From contig CP070701.1 of NCBI GenBank assembly GCA_020349885.1, forward strand, positions 1,363,178 through 1,427,177: a stretch of DNA of 64,000 nucleotides, in the 5' to 3' direction. The stretch's first letter is position 1. The number at the start of each line of letters is the position of its first letter. The notes beneath the pieces are model-generated. The model was not told the DNA's origin, searched no databases, and saw only the letters and a list, made by a program, of their open reading frames with translations. The translations under genes and the position numbers were made by a program. Source of the stretch: Acidobacteriota bacterium. Lineage in GTDB: Bacteria > Acidobacteriota > G020349885. Of this stretch, positions 10,021-19,485 are shown piece after piece.

Positions 10021-10026
10021 GCCGCT

Positions 10027-11343
10027 ATGAGCCTTTACGCTTCCCAAGCTCCTTCACCCCTGGCCGAGCGCATGCGCCCGAAGGCCCTCGGCGAGTTCAT
10101 GGGCCAGGAAGAGCTTCTCGGTGAGGGAAAGCCCTTCCGGCGGATGCTCGAGTCGGGAAAAATTCACTCCATGATCTTGTGGGGGCCGCCGGGCGTGGGA
10201 AAGACGACTCTTGCGCGCCTCATGGCCTCGCTCGCGGACGTGCAATTCGTGTCCCTCAGCGCCGTGACCAGCGGCCTCAAGGAAGTGCGCGAGCTCATGG
10301 CGGAAGCGCGCGAGCTCCGGGCGAAGGCGGGACGGAGGACGCTTCTTTTCATCGACGAGATTCACCGCTTCAACAAGGTGCAGCAGGACGCCTTCCTGCC
10401 GCACGTCGAGTCCGGGGACATCGTCCTGGTGGGCGCCACGACGGAAAACCCCTCGTTCGAGGTGGTGTCGCCGCTTCTCTCGCGCTGCAAGGTGTACGTG
10501 CTGAAGCCGCTTTCGAGGGAAGACATCCGCGCCATCGTGCGGCGCGCGCTCTCGAGCGACGAATTTCTCCGGTCGCGCGGCGCGCCGCTCTCGGAGGACG
10601 GCGAGGAGTTTCTTCTCACCTACGCGAACGGCGACGCTCGCACGGCGCTCAACTTGCTGGAAGCGTCCACGGAAACGCTCCCGGAAGGCGAGGCGCAAAT
10701 TTCCGTCGAGCGCCTGCGCGAGGCGGCGCAGAGCAAGATGATGCTCTACGACAAGGCGGGCGAGGAGCACTTCAACCTCATCTCGGCGTTCCACAAAAGC
10801 CTCCGAAACTCCGACCCCGACGCCGCGCTCTACTGGCTCGCGCGCATGCTCGAAGGGGGCGAAGACCCGCTCTACATCGTCCGCCGCATGGTGTGCGTCG
10901 CCGCGGAGGATATCGGCCTCGCCGATCCGCGGGCGCTCACGGTGGCGCTCGACGCGAAGGAGGCCGTGGACTTCATCGGCATGCCGGAAGGCCACCTGGC
11001 GCTCTCGGAGGCGACCGTTTACCTTGCGCTTGCGCCCAAAAGCAACTCCGCCTACGTCGCCTACGGCGAGGCGGCGAGCGACGTGCGCACCAAGGAGTGC
11101 GGGTCCGTGCCGCTTCATCTGCGCAATCCCGTAACTGGGCTCATGAAGGGCATTGGTTACGGCAAGGACTATCGCTACGCCCACGACGAGCCAGAGGGCG
11201 TCGCCCCCATGGAGTGCCTGCCGGAGAACCTGCGCGGGCGGGAATACTACCGCCCCACGGAGCGGGGACTGGAATCGCGCCTTCGGGAGCGCCTGGCGGA
11301 GATTAAAAAGATACAAAGGAAGGGAAAGCCCGATGGCAAATAG
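10027..11343 (+). CDS. rarA: replication-associated recombination protein A (AAA+ ATPase)
   Basis: Conserved AAA+ ATPase (MgsA/RarA/Mgs1 family) acting at stalled replication forks with SSB. The 438-residue protein has the N-terminal [20 protein letters not shown], Walker [12 protein letters not shown] (about 54-64), Walker [13 protein letters not shown] with DEIH, sensor 1 [10 protein letters not shown], and the RarA-specific C-terminal region ([20 protein letters not shown]). ATG 10027 matches the family N-terminus. The last 11 nt overlap the next gene's start, so the two are likely translated from one message. Confidence 0.95.
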   Translation: MSLYASQAPSPLAERMRPKALGEFMGQEELLGEGKPFRRMLESGKIHSMILWGPPGVGKTTLARLMASLADVQFVSLSAVTSGLKEVRELMAEARELRAKAGRRTLLFIDEIHRFNKVQQDAFLPHVESGDIVLVGATTENPSFEVVSPLLSRCKVYVLKPLSREDIRAIVRRALSSDEFLRSRGAPLSEDGEEFLLTYANGDARTALNLLEASTETLPEGEAQISVERLREAAQSKMMLYDKAGEEHFNLISAFHKSLRNSDPDAALYWLARMLEGGEDPLYIVRRMVCVAAEDIGLADPRALTVALDAKEAVDFIGMPEGHLALSEATVYLALAPKSNSAYVAYGEAASDVRTKECGSVPLHLRNPVTGLMKGIGYGKDYRYAHDEPEGVAPMECLPENLRGREYYRPTERGLESRLRERLAEIKKIQRKGKPDGK

Positions 11344-12736
11344 CCGCTTTGCATCTCTTTGCTTCCGCGCGTCAGCTGTTCTTCGTCCGCTGTCTGTCAT
11401 CCTCCTTCTCGCGCTTTGGTCCTGCGCCGCACGGACGCCGCTGGCGGCGGAAGCTCCGCCCGCTCCCTCCCCGGCCCCCGAGTCGGCACCCGCCGAGCCC
11501 GAGCCGGAGCCGACGCCCGAGCCGGAGCCGACGCCCGAGCCGGAGCCGACGCCCGCGACGCCGGAAGAACTTTCCACTGCAGAGCGTATCCTCGGCGCGC
11601 AAATTTTCAAGCTGCCCGAGCCTGAGAACCTTGAAGCGTTTTTCGAAAAACTCGAAAACGCCGGCGTTAACACGCTTTTCGTCCGCGCGTTTCACAATCC
11701 CAACGACCGCTACCACGGCGGCGTGGAAACTTCGGAGGACACGCCTCCGGCGGGCGTCTATTTCGAGACCATGAACGCGCCCGTGGTCGCGCCGCTTCTC
11801 GCGGAGACGGCGCGGGCGGCCAAGGCACGGGGATTCAAGGTGTTCGCGTGGATGATTTCTCGGAAAATCCCGTGGTATTTTCACGACAAGAGCGACCTGC
11901 TTGAATACCGCTACGACTTCGCGACGCACCGGGTCGAGCGCGGCGAGGGCCTCGACGTTTTCCACCCTTCGGTCGAACAGTACTTGAGGCGCCTCTACCG
12001 CGACCTCGCGCGCGCGCCGATCGACGGCGTGCTCTTTCAGGACGACCTCGTCCTGCGCCACAACGTGGGCTTTGGTCCTTTCGTCGAATGGACTTTTTCG
12101 CAGAAAGCCGGCGGCACGCTTCGGCCGTTCCTGCTTTACCGAAACGTCCGGTGGGAAAACGGCCGCGCGCAGGCGGATTACACGAAAACATTCTGGGACT
12201 GGACGCGCCTCAAGAGCGAGCGCATTCTCGACCTCGCCCTCGCGTTGCGAGAGGAGATGCGCCGCGCCAACCCTTCCCTTTCGGTCGCGCTCAACGTGTA
12301 CTACGACAGCGTCCTTGTGCCGCAGGGCGGCTTCGCGTGGCTCTCGCAGGACGTGGAAGCGTGGGCCGTGTCCCCCATCGAGCATTTCGCCGTGATGGCC
12401 TACCACCGGCAGATGGCGCGGGAACTCGACACGTCCTTCGAGGACACGCTCAAGGCGCTGGAAGACATGAGAACGCAAATGAAGGCATGGGTCGGCGGCG
12501 ACGCAAAGAGAATCCTGTGGAAACTACAGGTGCGCGATTGGGAAACTCTCGAATTCATCCCTTCGGAGAAAATTCAAGAAGTGCGGCACATCCTCGACGA
12601 TGAAGCGGCCGGGATGGTCCTGGTTCCGGTCGAGGAAGACTGGGAAGGGCTGGACGCCTGGGAGTGGAAGCTCCGCCTTCCGGAGATGGCCACCAGCCGT
12701 TCGGGGGATTCAGTGGACGCGCCTCCACCCCCGTGA
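11333..12736 (+). CDS. PgaB-like glycosyl-hydrolase-fold (GHL13-type) lipoprotein
   Basis: A 467-residue exported protein. The N-terminal signal ends in LWSC, a slightly atypical lipobox, followed by a Pro/Glu linker of perfect EPEPTP repeats. The rest resembles the C-terminal TIM-barrel domain of PgaB, the poly-N-acetylglucosamine-processing enzyme: VNTLFVRAFHNPNDRYHGG, GFKVFAWM and YRDLARAPIDGVLFQDD, where DD is the likely catalytic pair. The N-terminal deacetylase domain of PgaB is absent, so a role in exopolysaccharide hydrolysis is an inference. It overlaps rarA by 11 nt; a purine-rich AAGGAAGGGA lies upstream of the ATG. Confidence 0.65.
   Translation: MANSRFASLCFRASAVLRPLSVILLLALWSCAARTPLAAEAPPAPSPAPESAPAEPEPEPTPEPEPTPEPEPTPATPEELSTAERILGAQIFKLPEPENLEAFFEKLENAGVNTLFVRAFHNPNDRYHGGVETSEDTPPAGVYFETMNAPVVAPLLAETARAAKARGFKVFAWMISRKIPWYFHDKSDLLEYRYDFATHRVERGEGLDVFHPSVEQYLRRLYRDLARAPIDGVLFQDDLVLRHNVGFGPFVEWTFSQKAGGTLRPFLLYRNVRWENGRAQADYTKTFWDWTRLKSERILDLALALREEMRRANPSLSVALNVYYDSVLVPQGGFAWLSQDVEAWAVSPIEHFAVMAYHRQMARELDTSFEDTLKALEDMRTQMKAWVGGDAKRILWKLQVRDWETLEFIPSEKIQEVRHILDDEAAGMVLVPVEEDWEGLDAWEWKLRLPEMATSRSGDSVDAPPPP
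11498..11551 (+). repeat. three perfect 18-bp tandem repeats in a coding linker
   Basis: CCCGAGCCGGAGCCGACG occurs three times in a row with no mismatch and encodes (PEPEPT)3 in the linker of the PgaB-like lipoprotein. Confidence 0.9.
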
Positions 12737-12835
12737 CGACCGCCAGAAAAAACGCCTTTCAGAAAAACGAAGCCGAAAAATCTGCTCTGTCCGGCGTGTT
12801 GACTGCTTTTCGCCTTTATACTAACATTGAGCATT

Positions 12836-12865
12836 GCCCGGCCCCGCCCGACAGGCGGGACGGGC
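12836..12865. repeat. GC-rich hairpin upstream of the kinase
   Basis: Outer arms GCCCG/CGGGC (12836-12840 and 12861-12865) and inner arms CCCGCC/GGCGGG (12843-12848 and 12854-12859) form an interrupted stem. It lies in the 183-nt gap before the kinase and has no T tract. Confidence 0.6.
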
Positions 12866-12919
12866 CAACCAAATTTTACCGGACAAAAACAACATCGTAC
12901 ACAACACGCGGCGATACCC

Positions 12920-14923
12920 ATGAAGTTTGAGCAAATCGGGCGGTACCAAATCAAGAAAGAGCTCGGCAAAGGTGCGATGGGCGAAGTGTTCCTCGCCTAC
13001 GACCCCGATTTGGATCGCGAGGTCGCCGTCAAGACCGTTTACTACGACCCGGGACTTCCGGCCGACGAACTCAAGGAAACGAAGCTGCGTTTTCTGCGCG
13101 AGGCGCGCATCTCGGCCAAGCTGAGCCATCCGAACATCATCGTCATCCACGACGTGGGTGAGCACGAAAGCATTCCGTTCATCGCCATGGAGTTCATCTG
13201 CGGTGAAACGCTCGAGCCTTACGTCAAGTCCGCGAGCCTGCTGCCCCTCAAGCGGGTCGTCGAAATTATTGGCCAGGCGGCCAACGCCCTCGATTACGCC
13301 CACCGGGGCGGGTTGGTGCACCGCGACATAAAGCCCTCGAACATCATGCTCACGCACGACGGCGGAGTGAAAGTGATGGACTTCGGCCTAGCGAAGAAGC
13401 CCTCGGCAAACCTGACGCAGGCAGGCATGTTGCTTGGGACCCCGAGTTACATGTCGCCCGAGCAAATCAAAGGTGACCCGCTCGACGGCCGGAGCGACCT
13501 GTTTTCCTTGGGCATCGTCCTCTACCAGCTCCTCACGGGCGAAAAGCCCTTTAAAGGAGAAACCATCTCCACCATCATGTACAAGATTATGAATGAGGAG
13601 CCGCCCGAGCCCACCATCCTCAACAAGAAGCTCCCGAGGCAGTTCGACGGCATCATCCGAAAGGCGCTCGCCAAGAAGCCCGAGACTCGCTTTCAGAGCG
13701 GAAAGGACTTCCGATCGGCGCTCGAGGATTATCTGAATTTCACCGCCCGCATGACGCGCGTCAAGCCCGCGCCGCCGTCCCTCGCGGAGGTGCCCCAAGA
13801 AGAAACCGCCGCCCTCGTCCGCTCCTCCCTTCCCGTCGCGATGGCACCCAAGCCATCGTTTTCGCTCAAACCGTCGTTTTCGTTCAACCCACTCTTGAAA
13901 GTCGCCGCGGGCGTAGTGCTTCTCGCCGGGGCGCTTTTCTTCGGCTACCAGCCGGTGAAGGAGTGGGCCAAGGAAAAGTCAATGGAACCGGGGTTTCCGC
14001 TCCCCGGATTTCTCATCACCTGGGCGAATGACGGTGAGAATCCGCGGCTTTTGAACAAGCATATCTACATCGAAGTCGAGAGGGGGGCCGCGCTCACCCT
14101 GGACGGATGGGCGCTCGAGAGGCCCGTGCTCAAATTTCCCGTCACCGACCAGAAGGAGCACGAGCTCGTGGCAACGCTCGGCTGCCGAAGGGCGGAGCGG
14201 AGCTTCCACGTGCAGGACGTTGACGAAGCCATCTCCCTCACGCTCGAGCCGGCCCTTATCAGGGTGCAGCTTACGACCATACCGGAAGGAGCGACACTCC
14301 ATTACGGCGAAGATTTTTCCCAAACGACCGTGACGCCGGCCGTTCTGACGCTGGATGCATGCCGGCAACACGACGTTAAATTCACGCTCGATGGTTACCG
14401 AGAAAGAAAAGAATTCATCGCCGTGGCACTAGACCGTGAGAACCGATTTGAGCCGTACGTTCTGGAGCCGCTCCCGAAGCCCGGGCGCGTCCGCTTCGCC
14501 AAGGGCGCTTATCCCTACCAGGTGCGCCACAAGGGAAAGGTTCTCGCCCGAGGAGGAAGCGAGGTGGAGCTTCCGCCCGGCGCGTACACCGCACAGATCG
14601 TCAACGACGGTTATTTCCTGGAAACGGACTACGAGTTTCAGGTAGACTCGGAAAAACTCCACAAGTACGCGCCCCGCATTCCCGCACTTGGGAAGCTCTC
14701 GGTGATGTGCTACACTTCCGGCGCGGTGTTCATCAACGACAAGCCTGCGGGCGACGCGCCTTTCAGCGAGAAAGAAATCGCCGCCGGCACCTACAAGGTC
14801 AAGTGCGTCATGTACGAGGAGGGACGCACGCGCCCGGAAACCGTCCAGATTGAGGTGCAGCCTCGGCTCGTCACCGAAATCCGCTTCGCAAAGGACAAAC
14901 CGAGATGGGATATTATCGAATAG
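12920..14923 (+). CDS. Ser/Thr protein kinase with transmembrane segment and PEGA domains
   Basis: A 667-residue Hanks-type kinase. The kinase domain spans about 8-275: glycine loop GKGAMGEV (16-23), Lys38 in AVKTV, HRDIKPSN (134-141), DFG (154-156) and GTPSYMSPE (173-181), so all catalytic residues are present. One membrane segment lies at about 325-345. The extracytoplasmic part carries PEGA-like repeats (TTIPEGATLHYG; GKLSVMCYTSGAVFINDKPAGDAPF), which suggests a sensor bound to the cell envelope. ATG 12920 begins the kinase fold; an upstream in-frame ATG at 12827 would add a non-conserved tail. It overlaps the TPR gene by 19 nt. Confidence 0.92.
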   Translation: MKFEQIGRYQIKKELGKGAMGEVFLAYDPDLDREVAVKTVYYDPGLPADELKETKLRFLREARISAKLSHPNIIVIHDVGEHESIPFIAMEFICGETLEPYVKSASLLPLKRVVEIIGQAANALDYAHRGGLVHRDIKPSNIMLTHDGGVKVMDFGLAKKPSANLTQAGMLLGTPSYMSPEQIKGDPLDGRSDLFSLGIVLYQLLTGEKPFKGETISTIMYKIMNEEPPEPTILNKKLPRQFDGIIRKALAKKPETRFQSGKDFRSALEDYLNFTARMTRVKPAPPSLAEVPQEETAALVRSSLPVAMAPKPSFSLKPSFSFNPLLKVAAGVVLLAGALFFGYQPVKEWAKEKSMEPGFPLPGFLITWANDGENPRLLNKHIYIEVERGAALTLDGWALERPVLKFPVTDQKEHELVATLGCRRAERSFHVQDVDEAISLTLEPALIRVQLTTIPEGATLHYGEDFSQTTVTPAVLTLDACRQHDVKFTLDGYRERKEFIAVALDRENRFEPYVLEPLPKPGRVRFAKGAYPYQVRHKGKVLARGGSEVELPPGAYTAQIVNDGYFLETDYEFQVDSEKLHKYAPRIPALGKLSVMCYTSGAVFINDKPAGDAPFSEKEIAAGTYKVKCVMYEEGRTRPETVQIEVQPRLVTEIRFAKDKPRWDIIE

Positions 14924-16443
14924 GAAAACGCCGGAGATGCGCCCTTCCCCGTGCGCTCATACTTGCGGCGGCGCTCCTTGCGGCGGCAGCGGCGCACGGA
15001 AAGGAAGAAAGCGGTCTCGACAAGCGCCTCTTCGAGAGCGCCCTCGATCTCTACCGGCTGGGCAAGGTGGAGCAGGCGCTCGCGGATTTTCAAAAGCTTC
15101 GTGAAGAGTTCTCCTTGAGCGAATATGCCGACGACGCGCTCTTCGAGCTCGCGCGGCACGCCTACGACGTGGAACGCCTTGGCGAGTTCCGCCCCGCGCG
15201 CGACCCCGAAGAGGCGAAAAAGCTCCTCGAAGTCATCCTCGCCGAGTATCCCTCCTCCGACAAGGCGCCCGAGGCGCTCGTGCGCATGGGGATGCTCCAC
15301 CTCGACCCTTACGTCGCGCCTCCGAACCTGAACGAGGCCTACGCGAATTTCCTCCGCGTTCAGAACATCTATCCCGCGTCGGACGCCGCGGACACGGCGC
15401 GCTTCGGCCTGGGCTATACGCTTTACCATCAAGGGGAGTTCGAGCGCGCGGCGGGAACGCTCGAGCGGCTGCTCATGGATTTTTCCGACAGGGCATACCT
15501 TCCAACGGCGCGCCTTTACGCGGCGCGGGCGCTCGCCGCGCATGACCGCCCGCAGGAAGCGCTCCACCATTTGGCCCGCCTGCACCGCGAATTCCCCGAG
15601 GGCCCCTACGCCGAGCAGGCGCTCGACGGAGCGAGCCTTCTGGCGCGCTTCGCCTTTCCCCACACCTACACCTTCCGGGGAAGCGTTACGCTCGGGGAAG
15701 AACGGGAATCTTTTCGTCGCGTCTCCTCTCTGCGTATGGCGCGCGATGGCTTGATCCTGGCCGTGGACACCTCGCTTCGCCAGGCGGCGCGCTTTGACCG
15801 AAAGGGCAAGCGCGTCGCGTCCTACGCGGCCGAAAAACCGACTGACGTCTGGGAAGCCGCCGACGGAACGCTCTGCATCGCCAACGAGCGCGACGTGCTC
15901 GTGGGGGAAAAAGCCATCGCTGTGGAAGAGGACACCCCTCGCGTCGTGATTCTCTACGACCGGCTCAAGGCGGTCGTGACTACATTGAGCGGCGAAATCG
16001 TCGCCTTCGACGGGAAGCAGAACACCCTCATACACGCCGACCGGGACGGCATAGTGCAGAAGCACCTCATGGATAAGATCCGCGACGCCTCGCTCCACTG
16101 TGACGCCCAGGACCACATATGGGTCCTATCCTCGAGCGAGCGCTCGCTGCAATGCCTCACGCTAGGGGGTGATACGCTCGTCAGCCTCGAAGCCGGCCGC
16201 GACTCGCCCGTCGAGCAGCCCGCCGCGTTCGCGCTTGACGCAATGGGAAACGTGTACGTCCTCGACGCGCGGAAGCTCGCCGTGCTCGTCTTTGACCCTT
16301 CGCTCAAGCTTCTCAAACGGGAAATCACTCCTCCCGATGGTTCCGACGGCGAGATGAGTCGGCCGACGGCGCTCGCCGTGACCCGCGACGGCGCGGTGCT
16401 GGTGTTCGATGAAGGGCTCGGCAAAGTATTGCGGTACGAGTGA
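14905..16443 (+). CDS. exported TPR plus beta-propeller-like protein
   Basis: A 512-residue protein with a signal peptide or anchor (LILAAALLAAAAAHG) and then helical TPR/YbgF-like repeats over about residues 40-245 (ALDLYRLGKVEQALADFQKL; FGLGYTLYHQGEFERAAGTLERLL). The second half has short beta repeats resembling NHL or Kelch-like propeller blades (GNVYVLDARKLAVLVFDPS; GAVLVFDEGLGKVLRYE). It starts inside the kinase 3' end, so coupled expression is likely and it may be the envelope partner of the PEGA kinase. Enzymatic function is not indicated. Confidence 0.7.
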   Translation: MGYYRIGKRRRCALPRALILAAALLAAAAAHGKEESGLDKRLFESALDLYRLGKVEQALADFQKLREEFSLSEYADDALFELARHAYDVERLGEFRPARDPEEAKKLLEVILAEYPSSDKAPEALVRMGMLHLDPYVAPPNLNEAYANFLRVQNIYPASDAADTARFGLGYTLYHQGEFERAAGTLERLLMDFSDRAYLPTARLYAARALAAHDRPQEALHHLARLHREFPEGPYAEQALDGASLLARFAFPHTYTFRGSVTLGEERESFRRVSSLRMARDGLILAVDTSLRQAARFDRKGKRVASYAAEKPTDVWEAADGTLCIANERDVLVGEKAIAVEEDTPRVVILYDRLKAVVTTLSGEIVAFDGKQNTLIHADRDGIVQKHLMDKIRDASLHCDAQDHIWVLSSSERSLQCLTLGGDTLVSLEAGRDSPVEQPAAFALDAMGNVYVLDARKLAVLVFDPSLKLLKREITPPDGSDGEMSRPTALAVTRDGAVLVFDEGLGKVLRYE

Positions 16444-16631
16444 GACCGGGGTCGGCCGTCAATCGTCCGCAAAAGAAAATTTTCCTAACCGGGTAATTAC
16501 GGACACGGCTCCGCTGCGGGCCAAGTGCCCATCGTCCGCCGCTCCACGCCCGCGCTGTCGCGCCTTACGCTCGATTCGCCCGCCGCGTTTGCCGCCGTCG
16601 CCAGGACAGGAAAAGCCGGTGGTAATGCGGT

Positions 16632-16661
16632 TTGCCAAGCTTCATTGTTTCCGCTTATACT
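16632..16661 (+). promoter_or_regulatory. probable sigma-70 promoter of the flavoprotein gene
   Basis: TTGCCA (16632-16637), an 18-nt spacer and TATACT (16656-16661), followed by a 32-nt leader to the ATG at 16694. Confidence 0.55.
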
Positions 16662-16693
16662 AAACGCTAATCACGCAAAGAGGGTACCCACTC

Positions 16694-17980
16694 ATGACTA
16701 TCAAAGAGAAAAATTTCTGGCTCGACACCGTAACCATGCCGTCTCCCGAGCCGCAGCAGGCTTTGCCGCCCAAGGTGGACGTAGCCGTGCTCGGGAGCGG
16801 GTTTACCGGTCTGTCGGCGGCGCGTGAGTTGGCCAAACGCGGGGCGAAGGTCGCCGTGCTCGAGGCCGAGACCATCGGCTGGGGCGCGAGTTCACGCAAC
16901 GCGGGCATGGTCCTCACCGGCCTCAAAGCCATCTACGGGGGAATTATTAAAAATTACGGGCGAGAGACCGCGCACCGGATGTTCGCCGCCAACATGGCTT
17001 CCATAGACTGCGTTGAACAAGTGGTCAAGGAGGAGAAAATCGACTGCGATTTTTCGCGGAGCGGGCATCTGGTCGTGGCGGAGAAGCCGCCGCACTTTGA
17101 CGCGCATGCGCACGAAATGGCTTTGCTTGACAAGGAGTTCGGCCATAAGACCCGTGTTGTCCCGCGCGCCGATATGCGGGATGAGATCGGGTCGGACATC
17201 TATTGCGGGGGTTTTGTGGACGAAGCGAGCGTGGGCGTGAATCCGGCCCGGCTGGTCGGCGGGTTGGGGCGGGCCGCGCTCGCCGCCGGGGCCGCCGTCC
17301 ACGAGCGGGCACGCGTCACGGCGGCGGAGCGCGAAGGCGCGGGCTTTCGGGTGCGCACCTCGCGCGGCGACGTGCACGCCGACGCGGTCGTGGTCGCCAC
17401 CTGCAGCTACACGGGCGGGTTCGCGCCGCAGTTGCAGCGCAAAATTATCTCCCTCGGATCGTACATCATCGTCACCGAACCGCTCGCTCCCGCCGTGGCC
17501 CGCGACGTCAGTCCGCGCAACCGGATGATGTTTGATTTAAAGAATTATGTGTATTACTTCCGGCTCACGCCCGACAACCGGATGTTGTTCGGCGGGCGCG
17601 CGGCGTTCTTTCCCGAGTCCAAAAGCACGGTGCGCAGAAGCGCGAAAATCCTGCGGCGCGGGATGGTGAGCGTGTTCCCGCAGCTGCGCGACGTGAGGGT
17701 GGAGTACGCGTGGGGCGGCATGGTGGAATTTGCCTTCGACAAAATGCAACACACCGGGCAGATGGGCGGCCTCTATTACGCGCTCGGCTACGGGGGGCAC
17801 GGCGTGGCCATGGCGGTGTATATAGGCGCGCAGCTGGCGAAGAAGGTCAACGGCGAGACGTACGACGACACGTTCGAGGGGTATTCGTTCCCGGACGCTC
17901 CGCCGGGACTGAACAAGGGCCAGCCGTGGTTCCTGCCATGTGTCGGGGCGTGGTACAAGTTTCTGGACTGGGTGAGATAG
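16694..17980 (+). CDS. FAD-dependent oxidoreductase (DAO/OrdL-like amine oxidase family)
   Basis: A 428-residue flavoprotein with the Rossmann motif VAVLGSGFTGLSAARELAKRG (about 30-50), an Arg/Asn-rich FAD contact (WGASSRNAGMV) and a C-terminal ATG-like segment (YYALGYGGHGVAMAVYIGAQLA). This is the D-amino-acid-oxidase superfamily, near gamma-glutamylputrescine oxidase and sarcosine/glycine oxidase types. The substrate is probably a primary or secondary amine but cannot be named. It has its own promoter, and no puu-type genes are nearby. It is followed by a tRNA gene on the opposite strand. Confidence 0.82.
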   Translation: MTIKEKNFWLDTVTMPSPEPQQALPPKVDVAVLGSGFTGLSAARELAKRGAKVAVLEAETIGWGASSRNAGMVLTGLKAIYGGIIKNYGRETAHRMFAANMASIDCVEQVVKEEKIDCDFSRSGHLVVAEKPPHFDAHAHEMALLDKEFGHKTRVVPRADMRDEIGSDIYCGGFVDEASVGVNPARLVGGLGRAALAAGAAVHERARVTAAEREGAGFRVRTSRGDVHADAVVVATCSYTGGFAPQLQRKIISLGSYIIVTEPLAPAVARDVSPRNRMMFDLKNYVYYFRLTPDNRMLFGGRAAFFPESKSTVRRSAKILRRGMVSVFPQLRDVRVEYAWGGMVEFAFDKMQHTGQMGGLYYALGYGGHGVAMAVYIGAQLAKKVNGETYDDTFEGYSFPDAPPGLNKGQPWFLPCVGAWYKFLDWVR

Positions 17981-18111
17981 AGCCGAGGGGGGAAGCGGAG
18001 CCGAAGAAGCGCACCGGGCGAACCGTCGTTCACCCGTGCGCGAAAACCGAAGCGAAGGGAAAGGGGAGCAGCTTACGCCAAGGCGCCCTCGGGGACGTTG
18101 GGTGAAAAAAG

Positions 18112-18198
18112 TGGTGCCGAAGGGGGGACTCGAACCCCCATGGGCTTACGCCCACCAAGTCCTGAGCCTGGCGCGTCTACCAATTCCGCCACTTCGGC
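18112..18198 (-). tRNA. tRNA-Leu (anticodon CAG)
   Basis: The 87-nt minus-strand sequence begins GCCGAAGTGGCGGAATTGGT and ends GTTCGAGTCCCCCCTTCGGCACCA. The acceptor GCCGAAG pairs with CTTCGGC, with discriminator A and encoded CCA. The anticodon loop is CTCAGGA, giving CAG, and there is a long variable arm as in class II tRNA-Leu. A T6 run follows at once downstream and may end transcription. Confidence 0.95.
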
Positions 18199-18252
18199 GA
18201 GAGACCAGTTTAGCAAAGACCGGCCGACGGCCGCAACGCGGGATCTTCCCTT

Positions 18253-18281
18253 TTGAATCATGCGGGGCTTCTTTCTATAAT
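18253..18281 (+). promoter_or_regulatory. sigma-70 promoter of the methyltransferase operon
   Basis: TTGAAT (18253-18258), 17 nt, TATAAT (18276-18281). It is the best candidate promoter for the methyltransferase/deacetylase pair and implies an about 220-nt untranslated leader. Confidence 0.7.
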
Positions 18282-18510
18282 CTCCATAATAAAATCATGA
18301 CAGCGTCGCGGTTTCCGAAGCGCGGTTTTTACCATGCCTTGCGGGGAAGCGGAACCAAGAGGTTCGCTTTGCTCCGTCGTGCCAACCTTCCATGATGGCC
18401 ACCGGCCCAAAGCTTGTGCTCCGTGCCTGCAGCCTCGCCGGCGAAGCTCCCGCTTCCCCAAGGCGCTCCCGGAAGCAATTTTCCTCACAACCTGACGGGA
18501 TTTCTCCGCC
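18282..18510 (+). other. long 5' leader of the methyltransferase operon
   Basis: A 229-nt non-coding stretch between the promoter and the ATG at 18511. It holds a small CGCG-GTTTCCGAAG-CGCG hairpin followed by five Ts near 18307-18330, which could be a weak attenuator. I recognise no known riboswitch and no convincing small gene. Confidence 0.4.
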
Positions 18511-19485
18511 ATGAATCACCCAAACTCCGGGCAGAAAAGAAGGGTCCGAAGCTACGAGGACGTAGGCTACAAGCAATTCTGGGTCGGAAAACAAAAAGAA
18601 TATTTGCACCAGGTGGAATCGCATATTCTTAAAAAAGCCCTGCACCCGGGCGGACAACTCGTGGTAGACGTGGGATGCGGCTACGGCCGCTTCGCACCGC
18701 TCTATCTTGAGCAATTCCAGTGCACCGTGATGGTCGACTACTCCATGTCGATCCTCAAGGAGGCCGCGGCGGCCCACGGACACAGGAAAAACGTGTTGTT
18801 CGTCGCCGCGGACACCGGCAAGCTTCCCTTACGCGACAGCGTGTCGGACGCTTGCCTGGCTATCCGTGTCATCCACCATCTCGACGACCTCGATATGCTT
18901 TTTTCTGAAATGCATCGCGTCCTCGCGCCCGCGGGCCGCTTCTTCTACAACTACACCAACAAGCGCTACGTGCGGGAAATCGCGAAATTCTTCCTGGGGT
19001 TGAACCACCACCGCCCCTTCGTGCGAGAACACCTGGAAGTGGACCCCATGTTGTTTCACACCCACCCCGATTGTTTCCAGTCCCTCCACGAGAAATACGG
19101 GTTTCGCGAGACGAAAACATGGAACGCCGGTTTCTCGCACAAGCTCTGCGGATGGGTTCCGTCTTTTCTTGTGCCTCCCGTCGCGCTTGAAATGTTCCTC
19201 CTACGGCTTACGGGATGGATGAAATTGCTTCCTCTGATGTACGTCCTTTGCACGACTCGAAAGGACGCCCCTTCTGCCGAGCCGCTTTCCCTTACCCGGA
19301 TTACGGACTGTCTGGCATGTCCGAGATGCGGGGCATTTCCCCTTTCGGAGGAGCCCCAGGGCCTTCGGTGCTCCCCCTGCGGGGCGTCCTATCCCGTTCA
19401 TGACCGTATTTACGACTTTCGTCTGCCGGACGAAACTTCCCTGGAAACGGTTTTTGACGAAAGAAGGACCGGGAGTGAACCTTAA
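18511..19485 (+). CDS. class I SAM-dependent methyltransferase with C-terminal zinc ribbon
   Basis: A 324-residue protein. Motif I is DVGCGYGRF (53-61); motif IV-like VIHHLDDLDMLFSEMHRVLAPAGRF follows, typical of the Methyltransf_11 family. After about residue 275 there is a Trm112-like zinc ribbon (CLACPRCGAF ... LRCSPCGASYPVHDRIYDF, four Cys). This combination is common in methyltransferases of unknown substrate near polysaccharide genes. It overlaps the downstream deacetylase gene by 11 nt, so a joint role in modifying a glycan or lipid is a reasonable inference. Confidence 0.85.
   Translation: MNHPNSGQKRRVRSYEDVGYKQFWVGKQKEYLHQVESHILKKALHPGGQLVVDVGCGYGRFAPLYLEQFQCTVMVDYSMSILKEAAAAHGHRKNVLFVAADTGKLPLRDSVSDACLAIRVIHHLDDLDMLFSEMHRVLAPAGRFFYNYTNKRYVREIAKFFLGLNHHRPFVREHLEVDPMLFHTHPDCFQSLHEKYGFRETKTWNAGFSHKLCGWVPSFLVPPVALEMFLLRLTGWMKLLPLMYVLCTTRKDAPSAEPLSLTRITDCLACPRCGAFPLSEEPQGLRCSPCGASYPVHDRIYDFRLPDETSLETVFDERRTGSEP

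Noticed and set aside
10054-11673. A 539-codon minus-strand frame across rarA and the PgaB-like gene
   Set aside because: It covers two well-supported plus-strand genes and reads as Arg/Gly/His-rich low-information sequence.
18036-18395. A 119-codon plus-strand frame spanning the tRNA-Leu gene
   Set aside because: It runs through a complete tRNA on the other strand and has no supporting feature.
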